From positions 1 to 32,248 of the forward strand of contig PXRQ01000102.1 of NCBI GenBank assembly GCA_003022005.1: a DNA stretch of 32,248 bases. The letters are read 5' to 3'. The position numbers were made by a program, and so were the translations under genes. Positions 24,019-32,248 of this stretch are shown piece by piece; the stretch's first letter is position 1; each line of letters starts with the position of its first letter. The notes under the pieces were generated by a model. That model searched no databases. It worked only from the letters and a program-made list of their open reading frames with translations, and was not told the origin of the DNA. Source of the stretch: Halobacteriales archaeon QS_5_70_15 (GTDB taxonomy: Archaea > Halobacteriota > Halobacteria > Halobacteriales > Haloarculaceae).

Positions 24019-24119
24019 GCCTTGTCGGGGGCTCGGGATACGATGACGACGCCCCTCTGTAGCCCCCGGGGTCGCCGCCACGCGTTCGTGGCTCGCCCCT
24101 CGACGCCGGCACAGTTATT

Positions 24120-24136
24120 CAATTATCCTATAATTG
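24120..24136. promoter_or_regulatory. AT-rich inverted repeat, candidate promoter/operator of the HhH fusion gene
   Basis: CAATTAT and ATAATTG form a perfect 7-base inverted repeat around CCT. It contains a TATA-like ATTATAGG on the minus strand and lies about 105 bases upstream of the ATG at 24018, or about 45 upstream of an in-frame ATG at 24081. The surrounding 24117-24180 is strongly AT-rich. Confidence 0.5.
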
Positions 24137-24844
24137 TTGCGTTAAATGCTAACGGAGTCTAACATAACAAAACATATTGGTCGTCGTGTCCGCTCCACGG
24201 TTCGGGGACGTCGCGGGGGAAACGGGAACGGGAGTTCGCTTCCGGAGCGTGCCGGACCTCGCGAGATTCGGCGGAGGCGTCCACCCACGGGGATCCGGTA
24301 GATCGTCGTCGGGACGCTCCTCGCGTGCGTCGTGTTTCCGATCCTGCTCGTCCCGCTCGCGTTCGCCAGGGTGATCCACGCGACCGTCGGCATCGACGCA
24401 CCGGGGGCGGACCGGCGCCCCGCCGAGGCACCGTGGGCCGCGATCGAGTTCCGGGACCGACAGGGGGCTACGGGTGGGGCGAGGTACGGTTCGGAGTTCG
24501 TGATGTGGCCGAACGCCCCTACCCGGGGGGCCTCATCCAGTCCGACCCCAGTGCGCCGTGTCCCTCCGGGCCGCCGGCGTGTGCGATGCGCGTCGCGAAC
24601 GAGGACGCGTTCTCGGATCCCCCGGCCGCTGCTGGTCGGGATCGACCCGTCGACATCCACAACCGTGCGGCGACGCAGGTGCTGCAAGACGAACTCGGGT
24701 ACGTCCGGGTGCCGGGCCACTGCGGCGAGCCGCGGTCGTGATGGTGGCGCACGACCGCCGTACGGAGCCCGCGGTTCAGGAACCGATCGGGGCGGTGGCC
24801 GGGTGGGCGAAACCCATACCACCCCACGCGGGCTGTTCCCGGGT
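24137..24844. other. 708-base region without a convincing gene
   Basis: An AT-rich stretch to 24180 is followed by GC-rich DNA. At about 24302-24400 one rightward frame encodes a hydrophobic helix (VVGTLLACVVFPILLVPLAF) preceded directly by an in-frame TAG at 24299, so no sensible start exists apart from an internal GTG at 24332. A second short frame, 24586-24741, encodes 51 residues (MRVANEDAFSDPP to GHCGEPRS) with haloarchaeal composition but no promoter or family. The region reads like gene remnants. Confidence 0.5.
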
Positions 24845-25021
24845 ATGTACCGTGCCATCCTGCCGAACGGCCAGCTGGAGGCCGAGGACTACGAACACGT
24901 CGAGAGCGGCGTGGAACTGTACGACGCGGAGCACGAACTGCTGGCGTTCGTCCCGTACGCGAACCTCGAGGCGCTGCTGACGGAGGCCGCGTACGAGCGG
25001 GACGCCCCCGACGTGATGTGA
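24845..25021 (+). CDS. Small acidic haloarchaeal protein, 58 residues
   Basis: The ATG at 24845 opens MYRAILPNGQLEAEDYEHVE and the frame continues with SGVELYDAEHELLAFVPYAN to an acidic end at 25021. The protein is strongly acidic with a regular strand-turn-strand pattern and no cysteine. I take it as a conserved small haloarchaeal protein of unknown function, by style rather than by a family match. CCCATACC about 27 bases upstream is a weak TATA-like element that suits a leaderless start. The same frame is open far upstream but without protein-like sequence, so the gene starts here. Confidence 0.7.
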   Translation: MYRAILPNGQLEAEDYEHVESGVELYDAEHELLAFVPYANLEALLTEAAYERDAPDVM

Positions 25022-25154
25022 CCGACTGGGCAGGGGGACGGGCCACCGAGGTCGCGCCGTCGCGCACCGCCCCCGAGCCCCGGGCGACGCGAGCCGCCGG
25101 GGGCGGGGCGGGAGAAGTGTGAGCCGGGACCGAGACCGGGACGGGGACCCGCGT

Positions 25155-25547
25155 TCAGACGCTGTCCGGCGTGTCCGCGTCGTCCTCGACGGCGCGTTTC
25201 ATCGACTCCCGACGGGACTTCGCGTCCCGGCCGGTAGACTCCAGGAGGAAGTCGTTCTTCGCGTCGTTGGCGTCGCCGGCGGCGTCGACGTCGCCGGTCC
25301 CCATCAGCTCCTCGAGGCTCCGCTCCTCGAAGTCGACCGCGAGCCTGTCCTTCTTGCCGCTGTAGGCGACGGCCCCGGCGACGACCCGCTCGAAGACGGG
25401 GTTCTTCGGCTCGTCGACGACGTACAGGTCGCTTCCGTTGTACTCCTCGGTGCCCGTCACGGGGCCGAAGTACTCCTCTATCGTCGTCTTCAGGTCCGGG
25501 ACGCGCTCCTCGAGGTACTCGCCCCGGCGCATCTTGTACTCCTCCAT
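25155..25547 (-). CDS. DUF5611-like haloarchaeal protein
   Basis: The 130-residue protein reads MEEYKMRRGEYLEERVPDLK at its start and contains EYFGPVTGTEEYNGSDLYVV and NPVFERVVAGAVAYSGKKDR, then ends in an Ala/Asp-rich helix with KNDFLLESTGRDAKSRRESM. I recognise this as the DUF5611 group seen across haloarchaea; function is unknown. There are no membrane segments or metal-binding motifs. GGGTAAACC on the minus strand, 22-30 bases upstream of the ATG, supports the start and a leaderless message. The family assignment is from memory. Confidence 0.85.
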   Translation of the reverse strand: MEEYKMRRGEYLEERVPDLKTTIEEYFGPVTGTEEYNGSDLYVVDEPKNPVFERVVAGAVAYSGKKDRLAVDFEERSLEELMGTGDVDAAGDANDAKNDFLLESTGRDAKSRRESMKRAVEDDADTPDSV

Positions 25548-25635
25548 GGTCGCGGCGTTGGCGGAGGAGGGGTTTACCCGTTTCGACCGTGTCGAATACC
25601 GTCGAACGACCGTGGGGAACGCACCCCGGCGACCG

Positions 25636-26378
25636 TCACTCCCCGACCGGATTCTCGAGGTAGCCCTGGCACTCGGGACACGCGTCGCCGGCCCGGAACG
25701 AGGAGTCGGCGCTCACCTCGTGGCCGCAGTCGGGACACCTGAGCGACCCCTCCGGGACCGTGAACGAGGACTTCGCGACGGGTTCGACGTCCGGAGCCGG
25801 GTCGGCCGTCGGCTCCGTGCCGGCCTCCCCCTCCCCCTCCCCCTCATCGAGGTCGTCGGGCGTCCACGGCTCGTCCCCCTCCGGTTCGTCGGGCCACTGG
25901 CCCGGCGCCCGCTCCGACTCGGGCGCGTCGATGATCTCGGCGTCCTCCTCGGCCGACGCTCTCGCATCGCCGTCCTCGCTACCGTCGTCGCCGTCGAACG
26001 CCCCGCTCCTGGCGGCCATCCCGTCGATGCCGCCCCCGGCGTCGCCCGCGTCGTCCGGAACGTCCGTCTCGTCCGCGACGTTCTCGCCGCCCCCGAGCGA
26101 CCCCTCCGTCTCCGTGATGAACTCGACGTCCTCCTCGGCCGGGTCGTGGAGCCGCCTCGCGAGGCGGCCCCCTCCTCGTCGAGGTCGACCTCGTCGGCGT
26201 CGACGACGGAGACGACCTCCTTGTTCTCGGAGACGACCCGTTCGGTGCCACACCGGCTGCACCGCTCGACCTGCGAGACGACGGTGACGACCTCGTTACC
26301 GGACCCCCGCTCGCGGCGGTCGCGGCGGACCTCGGTCTCGTCGAAGGTATGTCCGAGGATGGAACACCTGAGACCCAT
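25636..26378 (-). pseudogene. DUF7093-like double zinc-ribbon protein, frameshifted at a palindrome
   Basis: From the ATG at 26378 the frame reads MGLRCSILGHTFDETEVRRD, then CSRCGTERVVSENKEVVSVV with a CxxC, up to VDLDEEGAAS. The rest of the protein is in another frame: LHDPAEEDVEFITETEG, a long acidic middle, and a terminal zinc ribbon CPDCGHEVSADSSF...CPEC ending at 25636. The join falls on a perfect 18-base palindrome at 26151-26168. The architecture (N-terminal and C-terminal Cys motifs joined by an acidic linker) fits the haloarchaeal DUF7093 group, which I name from memory. A TTTTATACG TATA box 24-32 bases upstream of 26378 supports the start. A frameshift mutation or a consensus error in the GC hairpin could explain it. 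Confidence 0.78.
26151..26168. repeat. Perfect 18-base palindrome at the frameshift site
   Basis: GCCGCCTCGCGAGGCGGC is self-complementary over its whole length. It coincides with the point where the zinc-ribbon protein changes frame. Sequences of this kind are prone to replication slippage and to sequencing error. Confidence 0.9.
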
Positions 26379-26557
26379 TTGGGGAACGTGGCCGCGTTCG
26401 GCGTATAAAACTGCCGGGCGCGGGCGGTCCCGCCCGCCCCGACCACACGTTCCGGCCACACTACCCGGTCGTCTCACCCCGGCCGCACCGCCCGGTCGCC
26501 CGGCGCGGACGGACCGCGGGGACCGCGGGGACCGCACCTGAACCCGCGTTCCGTCTC

Positions 26558-26638
26558 ATACGGATTGTTGTAACGATTTGCCGCCGATCACTCGAACGGA
26601 GTCCGTGATCGGCGGTAAAAGACTACAATAATCCGTAT
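26558..26638. repeat. 81-base imperfect inverted repeat with ATACGGAT ends (MITE-like or operator-like)
   Basis: Two 34-base arms (26558-26591 and 26605-26638) pair at 28 of 34 positions around a 13-base loop. The outer ends share ATACGGATTRTTGTA and the inner 11 bases CCGCCGATCAC/GTGATCGGCGG pair exactly. It lies directly ahead of the DUF6432-like gene; the TATA-like ACCGTTAAG (about 26641-26650) follows it at once. There is no coding sequence in it. Confidence 0.88.
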
Positions 26639-26673
26639 CAACCGTTAAGACACCGCCCGAAGAACACCCGTCC

Positions 26674-26970
26674 ATGCAGGCCAAGCGGGAGTACCGCGAC
26701 CGCGACGGGACGCAGGTCGCGGTGCTCGACGCGCTCGTCGACCGCCACGAGGAGGGGATGACGGTCTTCGAACTGCGGTCGCACACGGACGTCGACATCG
26801 ACGGGATCGAGGCGGCGCTGGCCGAACTCAAGTCCGCGGGGCTCATCGAGGTCGAGAAGGAGAGCGGGACCACCCGCATCTACCCCGACGACCGGGTCGT
26901 CCCCGACCCTACCGAGGAGCCGGAGGAGCAGTCCTGGCTCGAGTGGCTGTTCGACCGGCTGCCGCTCTGA
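26674..26970 (+). CDS. DUF6432-like winged-helix protein
   Basis: The 98-residue protein starts MQAKREYRDRDGTQVAVLDA and has the winged-helix pattern: helix VLDALVDRHEEG, helix TVFELRSHTDVDID, recognition helix GIEAALAELKSAGLIEVEK, wing SGTTRIYPDDRVV. The C-terminus is acidic and ends SWLEWLFDRLPL. I assign it to the haloarchaeal DUF6432 group from memory; a DNA-binding role is inferred from the fold. The start is supported by a TATA-like ACCGTTAAG about 27 bases upstream. An ATACGGAT inverted repeat precedes the promoter and another single copy overlaps the stop codon, so self-regulation through these sites is a possibility. Confidence 0.85.
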   Translation: MQAKREYRDRDGTQVAVLDALVDRHEEGMTVFELRSHTDVDIDGIEAALAELKSAGLIEVEKESGTTRIYPDDRVVPDPTEEPEEQSWLEWLFDRLPL

Positions 26971-26989
26971 TACGGATCGTTGTCGTCTT
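26970..26989 (+). repeat. Third copy of the ATACGGAT repeat end, overlapping the DUF6432 stop codon
   Basis: ATACGGATCGTTGTCGTCTT matches the outer 20 bases of the right arm of the 26558-26638 element (read on the opposite strand) at 17 of 20 positions. It begins at the last base of the TGA stop. No matching inverted partner is seen in the next 250 bases, so it is a solo end. Confidence 0.75.
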
Positions 26990-27259
26990 CCCTCGTCTGT
27001 AGAAGCGAATACCCGACGAGTCCGGCCCGTGGTTTCACGAGCAATAGGGCCGTCCCGCCGAGCGGAACCAGTCAGTGGCGCAGGTACCGGGCTCCACGGA
27101 TGAGCGGTCGTCCTTTGCGGGCGAGCGTCCGGACGGGATCCGTGCTCGCCGGTAGACCGTTACGGCGATCGGTACGGGAACCGACCGGAGCGGTTCCGCG
27201 GATCTGAAACCCGAGGCGGACCGCGCACCGTTTTACGTTCCGGGGTCGTACCACGGTCG
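26990..27259. other. Intergenic region upstream of the folate-protein gene, no gene seen
   Basis: About 270 bases with no recognisable product on either strand. GTTTTACG at about 27230-27237 lies 27 bases ahead of the ATG at 27260 and is the likely TATA element of the next gene. The rest is GC-rich and featureless to me. Confidence 0.55.
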
Positions 27260-28196
27260 ATGACAGTCGTCGCGGCACACGACGGCCTCGGGGCCGAGTT
27301 CGTCGAGTACGACGGTCGCCGGGTGGTCGAGGAGTACGGCCGGCCGGACAGCGCCCACCGCGCGGTCCGCAACGGCGTCGGGGTGATCGAGATGGGCTAC
27401 GGCGTCGTCGAGGTGACCGGATCGGACCGGATCGAGTACGTCGACAACGTCGTCTGCCGGCGAGATCGCCGAGGAGTGGGCCGAGCGCACGTTCATCCAG
27501 GACGTCGAGATACGCGAGGCCACCACCGACTTCGGCGTGTTCGGCGTCCACGGGCCGACGTCGACCGAGAAGATCGCGAGCGTGCTCAACCACGCCGGGG
27601 CGCCCGAACCGCCGCTCTCGTTCGTCCGGGGGTCGATGGCCGACGAGGGCGTCACCGTCGTCGCGAGCGACGCCCCCACCGGGGAGGAGGGCTACGAGGT
27701 GGTCTGTGGCGCCGACGCCGCCGGGGAGGTGTTCGATACCCTCCTGACGCGGGGGCTGAACGCCGCGCCGTTCGGCCACCGGACATGGCGCTCGCTCACG
27801 CTGGAGGCGGGCACGCCCCTGTTCGACAGCGAACTCCGTGACCGGATACCGAACCTGTTCGGGCTCGGCAACGCCGTCGACTACGACAAGGGCTGTTTCG
27901 TCGGCCAGGAGGTCGCCTCCCGGGTGGAGAACCGCGGCCGGCCCTCGCGCCGGCTCGTCGGGCTCGAACCCGGGTCGGTCCCCGAACCGGGGAGCGAGGT
28001 GATCGCCGACGGCGACGCCGTGGGCGAGGTCACGCGGGGGGACGAGAGCCCGTTGCTCTCTCGCCCGGTCGCGCTCGCGCTCGTCGATTTCGATCTGGAG
28101 GCGGAGACGGTCGAGGTAGACGGGACGGAGGCGTCCGTCGTGGGGCTCCCGTTCGTCGAGGGGTCGGCCACGTCGGCCCGGCTGCCGAGGTACTAA
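27260..28196 (+). pseudogene. GcvT/YgfZ-family folate-binding protein with internal deletion and frame change
   Basis: The start MTVVAAHDGLGAEFVEYDGR and the segment RNGVGVIEMGYGVVEVTGSD, then RIEYVDNVV, match the N-terminal part of haloarchaeal aminomethyltransferase-like (GcvT/YgfZ) proteins. At about 27452-27460 the sequence jumps directly into GEIAEEWAERTFIQDVEIRE in another frame, which continues with FGVFGVHGPTSTEKIASVLN, EEGYEVVC and the family motif KGCFVGQEVASRVENRG to the stop at 28196. Relatives carry roughly 40-50 residues between the two parts (the SNRVP ... LLLDPQGRIETD ... FTPPG region). The deletion removes part of the folate-binding fold and breaks the frame, so the copy should be inactive. 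YgfZ-type proteins help assemble Fe-S enzymes; whether this clade does so is inference. Confidence 0.85.
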
Positions 28197-28478
28197 ACGC
28201 TCCCCGGGGTCGGGGTCGGGACGATAGCCGACCGGGTGGGGCTGAAAGGGGCCGCGCTCTCGGGGAAGCACGGCGAGGGTGAGCCGAACGTAGCGAGGCG
28301 AACGTCGCTGGACGAGCGAAGCGAGTCCAGCGGAATAAGGACCACGGGGAGGCCGGAGGCCGACCGAGGACCGCAGCGGGCCGCGCGACCCGAGAGCGCG
28401 GGGGCTTTCGAGGGGTTCCGTCCGGTAGAGTCACCGCTCACTCCACAGAGGGAGACGACTCGTACCAACCACCAACGA
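28197..28478. other. Convergent intergenic region rich in short inverted repeats
   Basis: The 282 bases separate two convergent genes. Hairpins with GARCGA-type loops lie at 28283-28299 and 28306-28332, and further GC-rich short inverted segments follow up to about 28410. No gene is called; open frames here are antisense or extensions of neighbours. Confidence 0.6.
28283..28332 (+). repeat. Two hairpins with related 11-base loops
   Basis: The stem CGCTGGAC (28306-28313) pairs exactly with GTCCAGCG (28325-28332) around the loop GAGCGAAGCGA. Just upstream a weaker unit has GCC/GGC around GAACGTAGCGA (28286-28296). Both loops fit the pattern GARCGNARNGA seen again at 16895-16921. Confidence 0.7.
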
Positions 28479-29558
28479 CTACCTGAGGAGCGCCCGCAAC
28501 TGCTCCCGCGAGAACAGCGTCGAGGGGCGGTCCATGTGGACGCCGATCTCCCCGGAGAACGCCCGGAGGCCGAGCCGCTGGACCGGCCGGGGGAGCGAGT
28601 AGGCCCGCCGAACGAGGTGGCCGAGCCACACGTCCCGTTCGAGTTCCTCGCGCCAGCCCCGCTCGTAGGCCTCGAGCGTCGCCGGCGCGCGCGGGTCGAC
28701 CTCTCGGGCGGCGACGTCGGCCGCGCGCATCCCGTAGAGGATGCCCCCGCCGGTGAACGGTTTCGTCTGCCCGGCCGCGTCGCCCACCAGGAGCGACCGT
28801 CGGCCCGTCGTCTCCGGCGCGGGGCCGATGGGGATGAGCCCCGAACACCGCTCGTCGATGGTCGCGCCGTAGCCCACACAGAGGTCGTCGAACCGGCCGG
28901 GGGCGTCGTCGCCGGGGCGGACCGCGAGCCCGTACTCGACGCCGCCGTCGCCGCGGGGGATCCGCCACGCGAAAAAGCCCGGGACGGTGAGGTGGACGTC
29001 GACGAAGTCCTGGTCGTCTGGCTCGGGGTCGAACCCGAGGACGCCATGGAGGAACCCGTCGGGCTCGGGGAGGCCGACCTCCTCGCGGACCCGGGACCGG
29101 GGACCGTCCGCACCGACGACCATCCGCGCGTCGAACCGCTCGGTCCCGTCGGGTCCGCGGGCCGTCACGACTACTCGGTCGGCCCGCTCCGCGACGCCGG
29201 TGACGGTGTGGCCGTCCCGGACGTCCGCGCCGGCGTCGGCCGCCGCCCGCGCGAGCGTCCGGTCGAGTTCCACCCGGTCGATGGCGTTCGAGACCGGCGT
29301 CCCCTTGTAGAAGGGGTAGGACCGGCTTCCGGGCCCGTCGGGGTGGAACCGCGCGCCGTAGATCTCGTTCTGGAGCAGACGGTCGTGGGCGCTCCCGGGG
29401 ACGTACTCCCAGACGTCGAGCGAGACGTGGCCCGAGCAGGCCAGCGGCCGGCCGATCTCCCCCTGTTCGAGGACGAGGGTGTCCCGACCCCGCTCGGCGG
29501 CCGAGCGTGCGAACCGCGATCCGGCGGGGCCGGCACCGACGACGACGAAGTCCCGCAT
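28479..29558 (-). CDS. Geranylgeranyl reductase-family FAD-dependent oxidoreductase
   Basis: The 359-residue flavoprotein opens MRDFVVVGAGPAGSRFARSA, the FAD dinucleotide-binding GxGxxG, followed by the family's GRPLACSGHVS (about 37-47). Further FAD contacts are MVVGADGPRSRVREEVGLP in the middle and LLVGDAAGQTKPFTGGGIL near residue 270. Archaeal members reduce the double bonds of geranylgeranyl lipid chains or related prenyl groups at the membrane face, with FAD. This is one of several paralogues usual in haloarchaea, so the exact lipid substrate is uncertain. I chose the ATG at 29558 because GATACTTG lies about 28 bases upstream; an in-frame ATG at 29654 would overlap that promoter. Confidence 0.9.
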   Translation of the reverse strand: MRDFVVVGAGPAGSRFARSAAERGRDTLVLEQGEIGRPLACSGHVSLDVWEYVPGSAHDRLLQNEIYGARFHPDGPGSRSYPFYKGTPVSNAIDRVELDRTLARAAADAGADVRDGHTVTGVAERADRVVVTARGPDGTERFDARMVVGADGPRSRVREEVGLPEPDGFLHGVLGFDPEPDDQDFVDVHLTVPGFFAWRIPRGDGGVEYGLAVRPGDDAPGRFDDLCVGYGATIDERCSGLIPIGPAPETTGRRSLLVGDAAGQTKPFTGGGILYGMRAADVAAREVDPRAPATLEAYERGWREELERDVWLGHLVRRAYSLPRPVQRLGLRAFSGEIGVHMDRPSTLFSREQLRALLR

Positions 29559-29717
29559 CGTCCGGGTGTACGGGCCTCTCGGACAAGTATCTTCTCGCTT
29601 CTCGCCGTCGTCGACCGACGTCCGGAAGTCACGGTGATCAGCGGAGGGGCCCAAAATACGGCTCGATCAATACGACGGTAGGTCGGGCGCGGGGGATACA
29701 CCGAGCGCGTCTACCGG

Positions 29718-30611
<894 letters not shown>

Positions 30612-30775
30612 TCCGTTTTGCCTACCGTTTATTATCATATGAAAGTCGGCCTTCGTTCCCCGGAACCACGGGTGCTACCGACCCCTTCGCTGAACTCGCC
30701 GTCCGTGTCCCTCACGGTGATCTCATCGGATCCGTAACCTACCGCGTTAGAGAGTCGGGAAGCTTACACCAACCG
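30612..30775. promoter_or_regulatory. Promoter of the epoxide hydrolase-like gene and short spacer
   Basis: On the minus strand CATATGATAATAAACGG (about 30624-30641) is a clear AT-rich TATA region 20-30 bases from the ATG at 30611. The remaining 130 bases up to the next gene's stop show nothing recognisable. Confidence 0.6.
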
Positions 30776-31813
30776 CTATGGGTCCACGACGAGCCCGCGC
30801 GGCGGCTGCGTGGCGAACCGGTCGAGCCACGCGTCCCCGAGGTCGACGTCCGACCACGTCCCGCCCGCGTCGGTCGAACGGTAGAGCCCCTCGCTATGGA
30901 TAGCGTAGAACTCGCCGGCGCTCCCGGCGTCGAGAACCGCCCGGAGCACGCCCTCGCCGGTCGGCAAGCCGTCCGAAACTCGCTCCCACGGCGCGCCGCC
31001 GGTCCGGCGGTAGCAGTAGGTCTCGGCGCTGCCCGCCCGGTGTGCGCGGGAGGCGCCGCTCGCGGCCGACACGACTCGCGTGTCCGGGTCGGCAGGGTCG
31101 ACGGCGACCGACCAGCAGTAGCGGTGCTCGAGCCCCTCCATCAGTCCGGTCCAGGTCCCGCCGCCGTCGGTCGACTCGGCGTAGCCGTCGCCCGCCGCCG
31201 AGTAGACCCGTTCCGGGGCGTCGGAGTGGGTCGCGAGCGTGTGGTTGTCCCGGCGACTACCGGGAGGACGCTCGTGCCACTCGACGCCTCCGGGGTCGGT
31301 GACGCCCGTCGCGAGGACGAACGCGCCCGCTTCGATACCGACGTAGAGCCGGTCCGGATCCCCGGGCGCGGGCTCCAGCCACCGGACGTGGTGGGTGTGG
31401 GGCCGCGGCGGGAACGACCACTCGTCCGCCGAGGGGAGATCCGTCAGCCCTGGGAGTTCGGTCCACGTCCGCCCCCCGTCGGTCGAGCGGTAGACGGCGC
31501 TCGGCTCGGTCCCCGCCCAGCAGGTCCCGTCGGGACCGACCGCGAGCGAGGTGACGCGGGACTGCTCGATGCCGTCGACGGGTTCGAACCCGGCACCCGG
31601 GCCGTCGGCGGGACCGCCCTCGCCGCGGCCGTCCCGGTCGTGCGGTCGCCGCACGAGCCCCGCGTCGACGGTGCCGACGAGCAGCGACTCGTCCGTCGTC
31701 GCCAGGCACTCGACGTCGAACGTCCCGTCCGCGAGGAGTCGGGCGTCGCCGCCGTCGCCCCGCATCCCCACCCGGACCACGGCGTCGTCGATGCCGAAGT
31801 GGACGGTCGTCAT
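30776..31813 (-). CDS. BNR/Asp-box repeat protein (sialidase-like beta-propeller)
   Basis: The 345-residue protein starts MTTVHFGIDDAVVRVGMRGD and contains at least three Asp boxes (S-x-D-x-G-x-T-W): YRSTDGGRTWTEL, AESTDGGGTWTGL and YRSTDAGGTWSDV, with weaker repeats such as LLVGTVDAGLVRRP between. This is the pattern of BNR/WD40-YVTN-like propellers related to photosystem II stability factor Ycf48 and sialidase-fold proteins. It lacks a signal peptide and the Arg triad of true sialidases is not evident, so I call it a propeller of unknown role. GGCGTTTTCATC lies about 24-34 bases upstream of the ATG at 31813; an in-frame ATG at 31891 is less likely. Confidence 0.85.
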   Translation of the reverse strand: MTTVHFGIDDAVVRVGMRGDGGDARLLADGTFDVECLATTDESLLVGTVDAGLVRRPHDRDGRGEGGPADGPGAGFEPVDGIEQSRVTSLAVGPDGTCWAGTEPSAVYRSTDGGRTWTELPGLTDLPSADEWSFPPRPHTHHVRWLEPAPGDPDRLYVGIEAGAFVLATGVTDPGGVEWHERPPGSRRDNHTLATHSDAPERVYSAAGDGYAESTDGGGTWTGLMEGLEHRYCWSVAVDPADPDTRVVSAASGASRAHRAGSAETYCYRRTGGAPWERVSDGLPTGEGVLRAVLDAGSAGEFYAIHSEGLYRSTDAGGTWSDVDLGDAWLDRFATQPPRGLVVDP

Positions 31814-31926
31814 GCCCGCGACTACCGCGGGAGCGATGAAAACGCCTCCGGCGCGGGTATCGCCGCCGGTGCGGGCGTCGGCCTCCTCCACTCTCCCGGG
31901 GCCGATCGGGTTCCCGATACCGGCGA

Positions 31927-32248
31927 TCAGGGCGTCCCGGTCGCCTCCGGGAGGTCGTCGGTCGCGCCGGCGGCGAGCGTCCGGAGGAGGAGCACGAAGC
32001 AGAGCGCGGCGAACGCGCCGGCGGCGAGCGTCGGGAAGGCGAGCGCGTAGCCGCCGGCGTCGAGCGCGACGCCGAAGACCACCGGCGAGACGACCGTCGA
32101 GGAGAACCCGACGAACGACTGCAGCGAGAGGGCAGCGCCCATCCGCTCGTCGGCGACGAGTTCGGTGACCGCCGTCGAGGTGGGGGCGCTGTCGGCCGTC
32201 AGTGCCACGCCGTAGACGAGCACGACGGCGACGAGCGCGACGAGCGGC
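31927..32248 (-). CDS. Major facilitator superfamily transporter, C-terminal part
   Basis: The frame enters from beyond the window's right edge and ends at 31927, giving the last 106 codons or so. It holds two to three hydrophobic helices with PLVALVAVVLVYGVALTADS, then MGAALSLQSFVGFSSTVVSP and VVFGVALDAGGYALAFPTLA, a pattern typical of the last helices of MFS efflux proteins (the GAALSLQSFVGF motif resembles helix 11 start). The tail is short and acidic (AGATDDLPEATGTP). Substrate cannot be judged from this part. Confidence 0.8.
   Translation of the reverse strand, partial: PLVALVAVVLVYGVALTADSAPTSTAVTELVADERMGAALSLQSFVGFSSTVVSPVVFGVALDAGGYALAFPTLAAGAFAALCFVLLLRTLAAGATDDLPEATGTP

Overview
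The window is from a haloarchaeon (class Halobacteria); the genus cannot be fixed from sequence alone. The basis is very high GC, strongly acidic predicted proteins, Tat-type lipoprotein signals, TATA-like boxes about 27 bases upstream of start codons (leaderless-type promoters), and several small families I know only from haloarchaea (DUF5611-, DUF6432-, DUF7093- and DUF7537-like). No tRNA, rRNA, CRISPR array or intact insertion sequence was recognised.

Region by region: (1) 1-4430 is a branched-chain amino acid/amide-type ABC importer split into two divergent units, livH-livG-livF leftward and livK-livM rightward, with three exact-period 20-base tandem repeats between the two promoters. (2) 4507-11333 holds a lipoprotein, an AMP-forming acyl-CoA synthetase that appears to lack an internal segment, a 978-residue multidomain histidine kinase with a degenerate receiver domain, and a membrane protein. 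(3) 11519-15261 is a three-gene leftward unit (secreted CARDB/COG1361-like protein, ABC ATPase, FtsX-like permease) interrupted by a hairpin-rich spacer. (4) 15440-19285 holds an RNase R-like exoribonuclease, a small zinc-finger protein, a possible relic frame with an in-frame stop, a PUA protein and a frameshifted DUF1028 gene. (5) 19357-25021 looks like accessory DNA: a Tat-exported subtilase with Ig-like tail repeats, a sepF truncated after about 83 residues, and a frameshifted gene joining a helix-hairpin-helix domain to a glutamine-amidotransferase-like domain, with AT-rich patches at the edges. (6) 25155-28196 carries small haloarchaeal genes, two of them broken (a zinc-ribbon protein and a GcvT/YgfZ-like folate protein), and a winged-helix gene bracketed by copies of an ATACGGAT repeat. 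(7) 28479-32248 carries a geranylgeranyl reductase-family flavoprotein, an epoxide hydrolase-like enzyme, an Asp-box (BNR) propeller protein and the end of an MFS transporter.

The strongest themes are the unusual number of damaged genes (an internal deletion, a deletion with frame change, three frameshifts, one truncation, one in-frame stop) and the intergenic repeat elements. The damage could be real decay or consensus/assembly error; reads would decide. I did not find a convincing new multi-gene defence or metabolic system. The best candidates for something undescribed are the HhH-amidotransferase-like fusion next to the truncated sepF, the ATACGGAT element around the DUF6432-like gene, and the hairpins that share a loop but have different stems.
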